Below, in pieces: positions 42,438 through 51,719 of a stretch of 64,000 bases of DNA (the first letter of the stretch is position 1; the number at the start of each line of letters is the position of its first letter). The notes under the pieces are model-generated. The model did no database searches, had not been told where the DNA came from, and saw only the letters and a list, made by a program, of their open reading frames with translations. This DNA comes from Cognatishimia coralii (GTDB lineage: Bacteria; Pseudomonadota; Alphaproteobacteria; Rhodobacterales; Rhodobacteraceae). A program made the position numbers and the translations under genes. The stretch is from assembly GCF_037478305.1 (NCBI RefSeq), contig NZ_JBBGAZ010000004.1, forward strand, positions 124,001 through 188,000, written 5' to 3'.

Positions 42438-43538
42438 ATGAACATGCACCCATCCAAGTCAAAGTCCGAGCTCAGCCGGGACGAGGCCCAAGAGGCCCTT
42501 GAGAAGCTGCGCGCTTGGGCCAAGGACGCGAGCCCTACTGAGATTGCCGAACTAGAGCCTGCCATTGCGCGGCTATTGCCCGGCCAAGAGGTTGCGAATT
42601 ATCCCGAGCTGTCGCGTGAGTACCCCGAGGATTTCACTGTCGATTCCGCCTATCGCGAGACTCTGCCGGATCTGCAAAACGGGCCGACCAGCCTGATCAA
42701 AGGCGCTAAGAAACAGATCCAGCACGTCGGGATCTCGAATTTCCGTCTGCCGATTTCCTACCGCACCCGCGAGGGCGGCGATGTGACCCTTGAGACCTCT
42801 GTTACCGGCACGGTCAGCCTTGAAGAGGACAAGAAGGGCATCAACATGTCCCGCATTATGCGCAGCTTTTATAAGCACGCGGAAAAGACCTTTAGTTTCG
42901 AAGTGCTGGAACATGCGCTGAAAGACTACAAGGCAGACCTCGGCAGCTTTGATGCGCGCATACAGATGCGCCTGCGCTATCCAATGAAGATCCCGTCCTT
43001 GCGCTCGGGTCTTGAGGGGTATCAGTATTACGATATCGCTATGGAAAAGGTGGATGTGAACGGCAAGCCGCTCAAGATCATGCACCTGGACTATGTCTAT
43101 TCCTCGACCTGCCCCTGTTCTCTGGAGCTGTCCGAGCACGCACGCCAATCGCGCGGACAGTTGGCGACGCCGCATTCCCAACGCTCTGTGGCGCGGATTT
43201 CGGTGGTCACGAAACCGATCCAGAAACTGTGGTTCGAAGACCTCATCGACATGGCCCGCCGCGCCGTGCCAACCGAAACGCAGGTCATGGTGAAACGCGA
43301 GGACGAACAGGCGTTTGCGGAGCTGAATGCCGCGAACCCGATCTTTGTTGAAGACGCCGCACGCCTGTTCTGCGCTGAGTTGCAGCAAGACGAGCGCATC
43401 GGTGATTTCCGCGTCATCGCCAGCCATCAGGAAAGCCTGCACAGCCACGATGCGGTCTCGATCCTGACCGAGGGCGAGACATTTGAGTCAGGCTCCATCG
43501 ATCCCAAGCTCTTCACAACACTCTTCCACGTTGGCTGA
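42438..43538 (+). CDS. folE2: GTP cyclohydrolase FolE2
   Basis: GTP cyclohydrolase I type IB, the first step of folate (and queuosine precursor) synthesis, using metals other than zinc; 366 aa. The catalytic cysteine region is YSSTCPCSLELSEHARQSRG. ATG 42438 is preceded by AGGGAGG; GTG at 42432 is in frame but inside the ribosome-binding site region. No Zur box was evident in the 100 bases upstream. Confidence 0.94.
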   Translation: MNMHPSKSKSELSRDEAQEALEKLRAWAKDASPTEIAELEPAIARLLPGQEVANYPELSREYPEDFTVDSAYRETLPDLQNGPTSLIKGAKKQIQHVGISNFRLPISYRTREGGDVTLETSVTGTVSLEEDKKGINMSRIMRSFYKHAEKTFSFEVLEHALKDYKADLGSFDARIQMRLRYPMKIPSLRSGLEGYQYYDIAMEKVDVNGKPLKIMHLDYVYSSTCPCSLELSEHARQSRGQLATPHSQRSVARISVVTKPIQKLWFEDLIDMARRAVPTETQVMVKREDEQAFAELNAANPIFVEDAARLFCAELQQDERIGDFRVIASHQESLHSHDAVSILTEGETFESGSIDPKLFTTLFHVG

Positions 43539-43576
43539 TCCCTGCTAAGCTGGGATTAACCAGCTTAGGGGGTATT

Positions 43577-43966
43577 ATGCGTAAGATTTTGATTGCTTTG
43601 GGGCTTTTGGCCTCGCCTTTGGCCGCACAAGAGGTCGATTGCACCAACGCCACGACACAGATGGAAATGAATTTTTGCGCGGCGCAGTTTTATGGCTATG
43701 CGGACGAAGACCTGAACCTCGCCTATAAACTGGCCATGGCGCAGGCCAAGGAAATGGACAAATACATCGCAGCAGACGAGCTGCCGTCGGCCACAATGCT
43801 GCGCGATGCTCAGCGTGCCTGGATCACCTATCGCGACCTCGCTTGTGCCGCGGAAAGCACCTTGGTGCGCGGGGGTAGCATGGAGCCGCTGATGTACTAT
43901 AGCTGCATGGAACGCGAGACCCGCAGCCGCACGGAAAGCCTGCGCATTTTCGGAGAAACGAACTAA
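43577..43966 (+). CDS. LprI/DUF1311 family secreted protein
   Basis: A 129-aa protein with a signal peptide (ILIALGLLASPLAAQE). The DUF1311 pattern is visible: CTNATTQMEMNFC, DLNLAYKLAM, LRDAQRAWITYRDLACAAE and YYSCMERETRSR. Some relatives inhibit lysozyme (LprI), and cysteines would form disulfides in the periplasm. trkH begins shortly after. Confidence 0.85.
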   Translation: MRKILIALGLLASPLAAQEVDCTNATTQMEMNFCAAQFYGYADEDLNLAYKLAMAQAKEMDKYIAADELPSATMLRDAQRAWITYRDLACAAESTLVRGGSMEPLMYYSCMERETRSRTESLRIFGETN

Positions 43967-44017
43967 CCCACTCGCTATGAGTTGACACTGGGTGAGGTTC
44001 ACGCCAACGCTGCGCCT

Positions 44018-45466
44018 ATGATCGACCTAAGACCAGTCGGATATGTCATTGGCCTCATGGTGGCCATGCTGGGTGTTGCGATGCTGCCGCCCATGGTGAT
44101 GGATATCATCGACGGGCAGGGCCATTGGCCGGTCTTTGGCGAAAGCGCGCTGTTTACCGTTCTTGTAGGCGGACTCGTGGCCCTGGCCTGTCAGTCGGGC
44201 AACCAACAAGGGCTGACGCTGCAACAAACCTTTATGCTGACCACGGGCGTCTGGCTGGCTCTGCCGATCTTTGGCGCATTGCCCTTTGTATTGGGGGCGA
44301 CCGAGGCACGATTTGTCGATGCCTTTTTTGAGGCGATGTCAGGTCTGACCACTACGGGGTCTACAGTTCTGACGGGCCTAGAAACCCTGCCGCGCGGGCT
44401 CTTGCTCTGGCGCGGTATTCTCCAATGGCTCGGCGGGATCGGGATCATTGTTGTGGCGATGGTGTTTCTGCCAGAACTGCGGGTCGGCGGCATGCAGATC
44501 TTCCGTTCCGAAGGCTTTGATACCATGGGGAAAATCCTGCCTCGCGCGACGCAGATTTCCGCGCAGATCTCGAGCATTTATATCTTTCTGACTGCTGTCT
44601 GCATCGTGGTCTACCTGATCTTTGGCATGTCATTTTTTGACGCCTTAGTGCATGCGTTCACCACCGTTTCGACCGGAGGCTTTTCGAACTATGATGCGTC
44701 CTTTGGCACCTTTAGCGGGCCGACGGAATATGCGGCCGTTGTGTTCATGTTCCTCGCGGCCTTGCCCTTCGTGCGCTATGTGCAGTTGGTGAACGGCGCT
44801 TCATCCCCGCTGTTCCAAGATTCTCAGGTGCGCAGCTTTCTGGCGATCATTCTTGTGCTGGTCGTGCTTTCGTCAATTCTGCTCACCACGGTTTTTGCAA
44901 AACACCCGGAAGAAAGCTTCCGCGAGGCACTGTTTAACATCACCTCGATCATCTCGGGCACGGGCTACGCCAGCGCGAATTACATGACTTGGGGCAGCAG
45001 CCTCATCGCCATGTTCTTTTTCATCGGCCTGATCGGAGGCTGCGCGGGCTCGACTGCCTGTTCGATCAAGATCTTTCGCTATCAGCTGTTGTTTTCGGCC
45101 ATTCGCGTTCAGATCCAAAAGATCCACACGCCAAATGGCGTGTTCACCCCGCGCTATGCGGGTCGCGCGGTCAGCGACGACGTGCTGAGTTCGGTGATGG
45201 TGTTCTTTGTCTTCTTTGTGGTCTCACTAGGGCTCTTGTCTGTGTTTCTGGCAATGACCGGTTTGGATTTTCTGACGTCTGTGTCCGGTGCTGCGGCGGC
45301 CATCGCAAATATCGGCCCGGGGCTGGGCGATATCATCGGGCCGTCCGGAAATTTCAGCACGCTCAATGATACCGCCAAGTGGCTCCTGGCCATTGGAATG
45401 CTGGTTGGACGGCTCGAGCTTTTGGCCGTCTTTGTAATCTTTACCCCCCAATTCTGGAGAGCCTAG
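44018..45466 (+). CDS. trkH: TrkH family potassium uptake protein
   Basis: Ion-conducting subunit of Trk K+ uptake; 482 aa from ATG 44018 (in-frame TTG at 43982 would add 12 residues). Many membrane helices. The four pore-loop filters are visible: TTTGSTVLTG, TTVSTGGFS, SGTGYAS and ANIGPGLG. TrkA is not in the window. Its stop is immediately followed by the ATG of the ThDP enzyme, with no gap. Confidence 0.92.
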   Translation: MIDLRPVGYVIGLMVAMLGVAMLPPMVMDIIDGQGHWPVFGESALFTVLVGGLVALACQSGNQQGLTLQQTFMLTTGVWLALPIFGALPFVLGATEARFVDAFFEAMSGLTTTGSTVLTGLETLPRGLLLWRGILQWLGGIGIIVVAMVFLPELRVGGMQIFRSEGFDTMGKILPRATQISAQISSIYIFLTAVCIVVYLIFGMSFFDALVHAFTTVSTGGFSNYDASFGTFSGPTEYAAVVFMFLAALPFVRYVQLVNGASSPLFQDSQVRSFLAIILVLVVLSSILLTTVFAKHPEESFREALFNITSIISGTGYASANYMTWGSSLIAMFFFIGLIGGCAGSTACSIKIFRYQLLFSAIRVQIQKIHTPNGVFTPRYAGRAVSDDVLSSVMVFFVFFVVSLGLLSVFLAMTGLDFLTSVSGAAAAIANIGPGLGDIIGPSGNFSTLNDTAKWLLAIGMLVGRLELLAVFVIFTPQFWRA

Positions 45467-47047
45467 ATGCCCAAACGCCCTCTCGGAGCGCAAATTTCCC
45501 ATATGCTGAAGGCGCGTGGCGTCGATGTGATTTTCGGGATCCCCGGCGTGCATAATGTCGAGATGTATCGCGGCATCGAAGAGGCTGGCATCACGCATGT
45601 TCTTGCGCGTCATGAACAGGGTGCGGGGTTCATGGCCGATGGCTATGCGCGCGCGTCGGGCAATCCCGGCGTGGCCTATGTGATTACGGGGCCCGGCTTG
45701 TGCAATGCGATGACGCCGATGGGGCAGGCCTATAGCGACTCTGTGCCTGTGTTGGTGATTTCTTCCTGTCTGGACGAGACTGCCTCCTACAAAGGTCAGT
45801 TGCACCAAATGAAAGACCAAGAGGGCGCAGCGGCGACGGTCTGCGACTGGAGTCATGAGGCCTATACGGCCGATGCGGCCTATCAGTTGATCGACCGCGC
45901 CTTCAGCGAGTTCAAAACCGCTCGGCCGCGGACCAAACATATTCAGGTGCCGATTGCTTTGGCTGGGTCAGAAGCGGATGCAGCGCCCGCGCCGCAGAAC
46001 TGGTCTGGCGCTGAGGCATTGGACGTAGGCAAGGTTTCGGATGTCGCCTCGCGGCTGGCCTCGGCTAAACGCCCGCTGTTCGTTTTTGGCGGCGGCGCGA
46101 AGCACGCCTCTGACGAGGCGCGTGCAGTTCTTGCGAAAACCAGTGCGGCGTCTTTTGTCACCTACGCTGGCCGCGGAGTTGTGGACCCCTCGGATCCTTT
46201 GACCTACGGCGCTACTTTGGCACGCCCCTCAAGTGCTGATGTAATCGCGACTGCGGATCTGGTGATTGCGGTGGGTACGGAACTGTCTGAGGTCGATCTC
46301 TGGCGGCGCGACTTGGGTCATGTGTGCGATCTGGCGCGCGTCGATATCGATCCGATGGTCCTTGGAGATCTCCATCGCAATGATGTGCAGGTGCTGAGCG
46401 ACGCGAAGAGCTTTCTGGCGGCTTTGGACGCACAATTAGCGGAACAAACGTCCGAATGGACAGCTGCCGAAGTCGCCAAGTCCCGTGAGATCTGGCGCAA
46501 TGAGACGGATTCAGAGCGCCCGGGCATCGTCGCGATCTGTGATGCTCTGCGCGAGGCCATGCCGGATGATGCGATGTATTTCTCGGATATGACGCAATTT
46601 GCCTATGTCGGCAAAGAGGTCTGGGACATGGAGCGCCCAGGCCATTGGCACCATCCGTCAGGCTTTGGCACGCTGGGCTATGCGCTGCCTGCTGCCATCG
46701 GAGGCGCTATGGCGCGGCGTGGCAAGCCTACGGTCTGTATCGCGGGCGACTATGGGTTTCAGTATACGGTGCAAGAATTGGGCGCGGCCGTGGAAATGGG
46801 CCTCGGGTTCCCGATCCTCTTGTGGGACAATGCCAAGCTTAAAGAGATCGAGGATTCCATGGTCCGCAGCCAGATCGCGCCAAATGCGGTGACGGCTTAT
46901 AATCCTGACTTCTTGGCGTTGGCTAAGGCTTATGGCTGCCTCGCGGTTGAGCCTGCGAGTCTGTCAGAACTGACGACTGAAACTCTCAAGGCCTTTGACG
47001 CAGATCGTCCGACATTGATCAGAATGACACCTGCGCTGGCGGGGTAG
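45467..47047 (+). CDS. ThDP-dependent decarboxylase, 5-guanidino-2-oxopentanoate decarboxylase-like
   Basis: A 526-aa thiamine diphosphate enzyme of the acetolactate-synthase/pyruvate-decarboxylase fold. The catalytic Glu50 is in ARHEQGAG. The cofactor motif reads GDYGFQYTVQELG rather than the usual GDG, followed by the asparagine region DNAKLKE. The best fit in roseobacters is the AruI-type guanidino-oxopentanoate decarboxylase (arginine breakdown); acetolactate synthase is an alternative. It is directly behind trkH. Confidence 0.8.
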   Translation: MPKRPLGAQISHMLKARGVDVIFGIPGVHNVEMYRGIEEAGITHVLARHEQGAGFMADGYARASGNPGVAYVITGPGLCNAMTPMGQAYSDSVPVLVISSCLDETASYKGQLHQMKDQEGAAATVCDWSHEAYTADAAYQLIDRAFSEFKTARPRTKHIQVPIALAGSEADAAPAPQNWSGAEALDVGKVSDVASRLASAKRPLFVFGGGAKHASDEARAVLAKTSAASFVTYAGRGVVDPSDPLTYGATLARPSSADVIATADLVIAVGTELSEVDLWRRDLGHVCDLARVDIDPMVLGDLHRNDVQVLSDAKSFLAALDAQLAEQTSEWTAAEVAKSREIWRNETDSERPGIVAICDALREAMPDDAMYFSDMTQFAYVGKEVWDMERPGHWHHPSGFGTLGYALPAAIGGAMARRGKPTVCIAGDYGFQYTVQELGAAVEMGLGFPILLWDNAKLKEIEDSMVRSQIAPNAVTAYNPDFLALAKAYGCLAVEPASLSELTTETLKAFDADRPTLIRMTPALAG

Positions 47048-47104
47048 GGGCTTTGCCCCTCGACCTGCGGTCTCACCCCAGGATATTTCTGGCAAGAGTA
47101 TGAG
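47046..47104 (-). repeat. Dispersed intergenic repeat, copy 3
   Basis: Minus orientation: CTCTTGCCAGAAATATCC (47098-47081) with GC hairpins AGGGGC-TTT-GCCCCT (47046-47060) and GACC-TGC-GGTC (47062-47072). Between the convergent ThDP and aldolase genes. Confidence 0.7.
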
Positions 47105-47106
47105 GA

Positions 47107-48144
47107 CTAGCCTTTAACGATTTCTATGAACTGGTCGATGCGTTCGTCACTGATGGACCAGTCGCAAACCAGTCGGGCTGGCAGAAGGTTTTCGTCGGGG
47201 CCGTCTAGTGGGCCGTCCAGCAGATAATACATAGCGCCCGCCGCTTGCAGACGCTTATGTGCATCGCGACGCAATTGGCAGAAGATCATATTGGCTTGAG
47301 GCTCGAAGTCGAACACAACGCCGGCGTCTTTTAGGCCCGCCGTCAGACGTGCGCAGTTGTCGTTGGCTTGACGTGCCGTTGTCTTCCAAAGGTCACCCGC
47401 CAGATAGCCCTTCATCTGCGCCGACAGGTAGCGCAGCTTGGAAAAGAGATGTGCTCCGCGCTTGCGCCTCAGTTCAAACTCCCAAGCTTTGGCCGGGTCA
47501 AAGATCACAACGGCTTCGACGCCCATACAGCCGTTCTTGGTGCCTCCGAAACTGACCGCATCGACGCCCAAGCGCCAAGTCATGTCCGCGGGGGAGCAGT
47601 TCAGCGCAACCAGAGCATTCGCAAAGCGCGCGCCATCCAGATGCACGGGGCAGTCGAAGTCTTTGGCGACGGCTGTTAGCTCTGCAAGTTCTGTGAGCGT
47701 GTAGATCTGGCCAAATTCAGTAACCTGCGTGATCGAAATAGGGCCACGCTGCGCGCCATGCACGCCAAGCACGCCGGTTGCGGCGATCTTTTTGCGCAGC
47801 ACTTTGGGATCGAGTTTGTCGCCATGGCCCACGGTGGTTAGCTTGGCGCCGCTGTAAAACTCGGGCGCGTTGCATTCGTCCATCTGGATATGGGAATGGC
47901 GGGCACAGAAAATCGTGTCCCATGGGTTTGCGAGACAACCCAGAGCAAGAACATTCGCCGCTGTCCCCGTTGGAACGAAATGCACCATCGCTTCGGGCGC
48001 TTCAAAGAGGTCGCGGATCTGCGCCTGAACCTCTGCGGTTAGAGGGTCATTGCCATAGCCCATGGCATAGCCGTCATTGGCCTCGGCCACAGCCGCAAGC
48101 ACCTGAGGATGAACAGGTCCTGCATTATCTGATGCGAAATACAT
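47107..48144 (-). CDS. ltaE: Low-specificity L-threonine aldolase
   Basis: PLP enzyme splitting threonine into glycine and acetaldehyde; 345 aa. The PLP lysine is Lys203 in SFGGTKNG, with HLDGARFANA before it and FASDNAGP at the start. Adjacent to the YcgN-like gene with no gap, likely one operon with ribF and that gene. Confidence 0.9.
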   Translation of the reverse strand: MYFASDNAGPVHPQVLAAVAEANDGYAMGYGNDPLTAEVQAQIRDLFEAPEAMVHFVPTGTAANVLALGCLANPWDTIFCARHSHIQMDECNAPEFYSGAKLTTVGHGDKLDPKVLRKKIAATGVLGVHGAQRGPISITQVTEFGQIYTLTELAELTAVAKDFDCPVHLDGARFANALVALNCSPADMTWRLGVDAVSFGGTKNGCMGVEAVVIFDPAKAWEFELRRKRGAHLFSKLRYLSAQMKGYLAGDLWKTTARQANDNCARLTAGLKDAGVVFDFEPQANMIFCQLRRDAHKRLQAAGAMYYLLDGPLDGPDENLLPARLVCDWSISDERIDQFIEIVKG

Positions 48145-48615
48145 TTACAGCGGCTCCTCGATAATATGATCTTCCCATTCGTCCTCGGAAACCTCCCACT
48201 CCGAGACCGTCATACCCTGCACCGAAATGCCCGCGTCGTGAACTGTTTCGGCGCGTCCCGAAATCAGGGGGTGCCAGTCATAGAGCGGCTTTCCCTCCCA
48301 CAATAGGCGATAGGCGCAGGTCTTGGGCATCCAATAGGCATGCGTGTCGATATTGTCGGGGCTTAGAACGATGCATTCCGGGATGAACTGATGGCGGATT
48401 TCATATTGCGCGCAGCGGCAGGTGCTGTCGTCCAGCAGGCGGCAGGCGACGCGGGTGAGGGCGACCTCTCCGGTGTCGGCATCTTCGAGTTTGTTCAGGC
48501 AGCATTTGCCGCAGCCATCACACAGCGCTTCCCATTCTTTCTGGGACATCTTTGTGAGGGGCTTCTTTTCCCAAAATCGCTTGCCCAGCCCGTTGCGATC
48601 AATCGGGTCCGTCAT
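48145..48615 (-). CDS. YcgN-type cysteine-cluster protein
   Basis: A 156-aa protein with the conserved Cys cluster CDGCGKCC near its start, then CRLLDDSTCRCAQY, CIVL and CAYRLL, consistent with a metal or Fe-S site (UPF0260/YcgN family). Function unknown. The ATG at 48615 overlaps the ribF stop (ATGA), so it is translationally coupled. Confidence 0.88.
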   Translation of the reverse strand: MTDPIDRNGLGKRFWEKKPLTKMSQKEWEALCDGCGKCCLNKLEDADTGEVALTRVACRLLDDSTCRCAQYEIRHQFIPECIVLSPDNIDTHAYWMPKTCAYRLLWEGKPLYDWHPLISGRAETVHDAGISVQGMTVSEWEVSEDEWEDHIIEEPL

Positions 48616-49544
48616 AGCGCGCTCAGGATCTCGCGGCACTTTGCGCAATCGGCGTCCATTTGGGCGACCAATGCCTCCAGGCCGTCAAATTTCAGCTCGG
48701 GTCGTAGGAAGTCCACCAAGGCCACAGAGAGCTGCGCGCCATAGAGGTCCCCTTTGAAATCAAAGAGATAGGTTTCAATATTGGCGGTGTTCTCGCCGAA
48801 CATTGGGCGCACGCCGACAGAGCTTGCGCCGTGATAGCTGCCCGCATGGGGGCCGTCCAGAACGTCAACAAGCACGGCATAGACGCCGAACTTTGGGGGA
48901 TGCAAACCGTCGATAGACATATTGGCCGTCGGAAATCCCAGCTCGCGCCCGCGTTGTTCGCCACCAATCACGGGGCCTTCGATGCGGTGCCAATGGCCTA
49001 ACATCGCGGCGGCGTCGCGTGGGCGGCCGTCGCTCAGTGCATTGCGGATGTTGGTCGACGAGACTTGCTGGTCGCCACCCGTCACAAGCGGTGCAATGGT
49101 CACCCCAAACCCGAGCTCTTCCCCCAAAGCGATCAGATCATCAGCAGTGCCTTTGCGCCCTTTGCCAAAACAGAAATCCGCGCCGACGACCACATGGGCC
49201 AAACCCAACCCATCGACGATCACATCCTGCGCAAACTCGCGAGGTGTTAGGCTCGCCAAAGCCTGATTGAACGGCAACTCATAAAGACGCTCGACGCCAA
49301 GCTTCTCCAACCGCGTTGCGCGTGCGTCCGGACCGGTCAGGCGAAACGGAGCCATGTCAGGTGCGAAATAGGCACGCGGATGGGGTTCAAAACACATGAC
49401 ACCCAAAGGCGCATCCGGCGCGGCGGCTTTGGCCAGAGAAATCACAGATTGATGGCCAATATGAACACCATCAAAATTTCCGATGGCGACGGTCGCGCCG
49501 CGGTCTTCATTCGCAATGAACTTATAGTCTCGGAGTATCCGCAT
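48612..49544 (-). CDS. ribF: Bifunctional riboflavin kinase/FAD synthetase
   Basis: Makes FMN and FAD from riboflavin; 310 aa from ATG 49544 (an earlier start at 49730 would include non-homologous sequence). The FAD synthetase part carries GNFDGVHIGHQ, and the kinase part GFPTANMSIDGLHPPKFGVYAV (divided in two pieces here: GFPTANM and PKFGVYAV). No good ribosome-binding site is seen. Overlaps the YcgN-like gene. Confidence 0.93.
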   Translation of the reverse strand: MRILRDYKFIANEDRGATVAIGNFDGVHIGHQSVISLAKAAAPDAPLGVMCFEPHPRAYFAPDMAPFRLTGPDARATRLEKLGVERLYELPFNQALASLTPREFAQDVIVDGLGLAHVVVGADFCFGKGRKGTADDLIALGEELGFGVTIAPLVTGGDQQVSSTNIRNALSDGRPRDAAAMLGHWHRIEGPVIGGEQRGRELGFPTANMSIDGLHPPKFGVYAVLVDVLDGPHAGSYHGASSVGVRPMFGENTANIETYLFDFKGDLYGAQLSVALVDFLRPELKFDGLEALVAQMDADCAKCREILSAL

Positions 49545-49600
49545 AGGCCAAAGCGTTAGCCCTGTCAGACACCCCGTGCAAGGGGTATCGTCCCGTCGGC

Positions 49601-49632
49601 TTTCATCTTGCCAAAAATACTCAAATTCCCCG
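49601..49632 (+). repeat. Dispersed intergenic repeat, copy 4 (divergent)
   Basis: TTTCATCTTGCCAAAAATACTC resembles the core, more weakly than the other copies. A hairpin ACCCC-GTGCAA-GGGGT lies just upstream (49571-49586). Between the MaoC gene and ribF. Confidence 0.45.
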
Positions 49633-49651
49633 CGACCCGCGCGCGCTGCCC

Positions 49652-50095
49652 TCAGTCGAATTTGCGAGACGGTGCCATGACCATCGCTTCGCCGATGAGA
49701 ACCTTCTTGCCATCCACGATACAGCGGCAATCCAATTGCACACGGCGTTTGCCGATCTCGATCCCGGTGACCTCGACCTCTGCCGTCACCAAATCGCCAG
49801 GTCTCACGGGGGCGAGGAACTTCAGGTTCTGGCTCATGTAGATCGTGCCGTGACCAGGCAGCTGTTCCCCAATGACTGCCGATACCAGCCCAGCGGTCAG
49901 CATACCGTGGGCAATGCGACCCTGAAAGATCGTGTCTTGCGCATAGTCATCGTCCATATGCACCGGATTGTGGTCGGTCGAGACCTCTGCGAATTTCTGA
50001 ATGTCGTCATCCGTGACCACTTTACGCACATAGCGCATCATGCCCATTTCGATGTCTTCGATACAGATCGTACCGCGTGGGAAATTGTCCAACAT
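49652..50095 (-). CDS. MaoC-like hotdog-fold dehydratase
   Basis: A 147-aa hotdog protein. The R-hydratase motif is visible: AEVSTDHNPVHMDDDYAQ and GRIAHGMLTAGLVSAV with the catalytic Asp/His. Acts on acyl-CoA or acyl thioesters; substrate not known. ATG 50095 has GGAGG seven bases ahead. An 8-bp inverted repeat lies 50 bases upstream. Confidence 0.9.
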   Translation of the reverse strand: MLDNFPRGTICIEDIEMGMMRYVRKVVTDDDIQKFAEVSTDHNPVHMDDDYAQDTIFQGRIAHGMLTAGLVSAVIGEQLPGHGTIYMSQNLKFLAPVRPGDLVTAEVEVTGIEIGKRRVQLDCRCIVDGKKVLIGEAMVMAPSRKFD

Positions 50096-50145
50096 TTGGT
50101 CCTCCGCAGATCGAGCGCAAAACAAATGCACGCGATTCATCCTTC

Positions 50146-50171
50146 CTGCGAAATTTTATTACTTCGCAGGT
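50146..50171. promoter_or_regulatory. Inverted repeat upstream of the MaoC gene
   Basis: CCTGCGAA (50146-50153), ten bases, TTCGCAGG (50164-50171): perfect arms. Positioned 51 bases before the MaoC start, it is a candidate operator. Confidence 0.45.
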
Positions 50172-50270
50172 GCAGAAAATCAAGAGGAATTAGAGTGCCC
50201 TCTGGGCGTTCGGTAAAGAATTTGACTCAGAGCGTGATGTAAAAAGCTCAGGCTTTACCGCGCCCTTGGG

Positions 50271-51161
50271 TCATCTCAGGAAGCCGATGGAGTATTGTGG
50301 ATGGCGCGCCTCTTTGGCAATATAGGCGTCCAGAGCGTCTGGATCGGGTTGCCGGTCGGTTTTCGTCTCGGCCGCCGCGAGGCCGCCTGTGATGAACAAA
50401 GCATCGATGTCCTCGCCCATTGCGCCTGCAATATCCGTGTGAATGCCGTCACCAATTGCGAGGATCTTTGTGACGGGGATGTCGGCCAGATTGCGTGCGT
50501 TTGTGACCTCGGCCAGTCGGCGGCGCGCCAGATCATAGATCGGTGGATGCGGCTTGCCGAAGTAAAGGCTCTCGCCGCCCATCTCGGTATAAAGTTTCGC
50601 GAGCGCACCCGCGCACCATTCCCGCACCTCGCCGCGGTCGACGATGATATCGGGGTTGGCGCAGAGCAGTTTCATGCCCTTCTGCTTGGCATAGAGGAAG
50701 GCCGGGCGGTTCACCTCGGGATCGGCCATCGTGTCATTGGGGCCGCAGCAGACGATGCCTTCGGCCTCTTCGAGTGGGACGATTTCGATGTCGAGTGGGT
50801 TGTCGAGCACGTTGAGGGGCTCAAAGAAGCCTTCATCGCGCGCCCATTCACCCATGAAATGCACCTTTTGGCCGACGGCGCCCTGATACATGGCCGAACG
50901 CGCGGAATCGCCCGAGGTCGAGATCGTGTCATAGGCATCGGCCGGAACCCCAAAGCTTGCAAGTTGCTCCCCCACACCTTTGCGGGGCTTCGGAGAGTTC
51001 GTGACCAGAACCACGATGCCACCACGCGCGCGGTAATCCTGCAGCGCTTTGACCGCCTCAGGGAAAGCCGTGATGCCGTTATGCACACAGCCCCAAAGAT
51101 CGACGAACAGCGCGTCGTAGCGGTCAGAGATATCAGCGAGGGTTTCGATGATTTGGGTCAT
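50271..51161 (-). CDS. TIGR01459-family HAD-type phosphatase
   Basis: A 296-aa HAD-superfamily hydrolase, class IIA. Motif I is FVDLWGCVHNG (nucleophile Asp), a threonine motif follows in VLVTNSPKP, and the last motif is GDGIHTDIAGA. Related to NagD-like sugar phosphatases; substrate unknown. ATG 51161 is chosen over an in-frame TTG at 51173. Confidence 0.88.
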   Translation of the reverse strand: MTQIIETLADISDRYDALFVDLWGCVHNGITAFPEAVKALQDYRARGGIVVLVTNSPKPRKGVGEQLASFGVPADAYDTISTSGDSARSAMYQGAVGQKVHFMGEWARDEGFFEPLNVLDNPLDIEIVPLEEAEGIVCCGPNDTMADPEVNRPAFLYAKQKGMKLLCANPDIIVDRGEVREWCAGALAKLYTEMGGESLYFGKPHPPIYDLARRRLAEVTNARNLADIPVTKILAIGDGIHTDIAGAMGEDIDALFITGGLAAAETKTDRQPDPDALDAYIAKEARHPQYSIGFLR

Positions 51162-51343
51162 GTGTTGGTCCAATTTCGTAGAAATTTACTGGCCAATATC
51201 ATCTGGGTCTGAAATCCACCAGCAGACAAAAAACCCTGCCATAATTTTTTCAAATTCCGAGCAAATTTATGACGAGTTTGATGCGTGAGCTGCACGCCAC
51301 CAGCGTCCTGGGGCGTTGGAGTAAACATGTGAAAGGTACTGCA

Positions 51344-51685
51344 ATGAAACATCTGACCGCTGCCACGGTCATGGCGTTGCTGGTGTCCGGTCCGCTCTTT
51401 GCGGCCAATGCAACAGATACGCCCGCTGATACGTTACACCCGAATATTCATGACAAAGTGGGCAATGGCCCCGGTGCGAACTCTAATGCCAATCCAAATG
51501 GGAACAATGGGCAGGGGTCCAATGGCGGGGCGATACACGGGATCGGAAACGTGCCCGGGCAATCCGGTGCCGATCCGAGTGACGGTGAGCCTGGTTTTGC
51601 CGACCAGTTGGAAACGGTGCATGGCGGCATTGGCGCGAAAAACAAAAACGCGGCCGATGGTGGCCGCGTTGAGATTGAAGGGTAA
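51344..51685 (+). CDS. Secreted Gly/Asn-rich protein
   Basis: A 113-aa protein with a signal peptide (AATVMALLVSGPLFAANA). The mature part is rich in Gly, Asn, Pro and Asp and low in hydrophobics, e.g. GPGANSNANPNGNNGQGS, and probably disordered. AAGG eight bases ahead of ATG 51344. No family recognised; a wall- or biofilm-associated role cannot be shown. Confidence 0.65.
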   Translation: MKHLTAATVMALLVSGPLFAANATDTPADTLHPNIHDKVGNGPGANSNANPNGNNGQGSNGGAIHGIGNVPGQSGADPSDGEPGFADQLETVHGGIGAKNKNAADGGRVEIEG

Positions 51686-51690
51686 GGCTT

Positions 51691-51719
51691 AAGGGTGCCG
51701 CCTTAGGCACCCTTGGTTT
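51691..51719. terminator. Intrinsic terminator between convergent genes
   Basis: AAGGGTGCC (51691-51699), loop GCCTTA, GGCACCCTT (51706-51714), then GGTTTTT. Ends the secreted-protein gene and, on the other strand, may help end ppaC. Confidence 0.85.
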
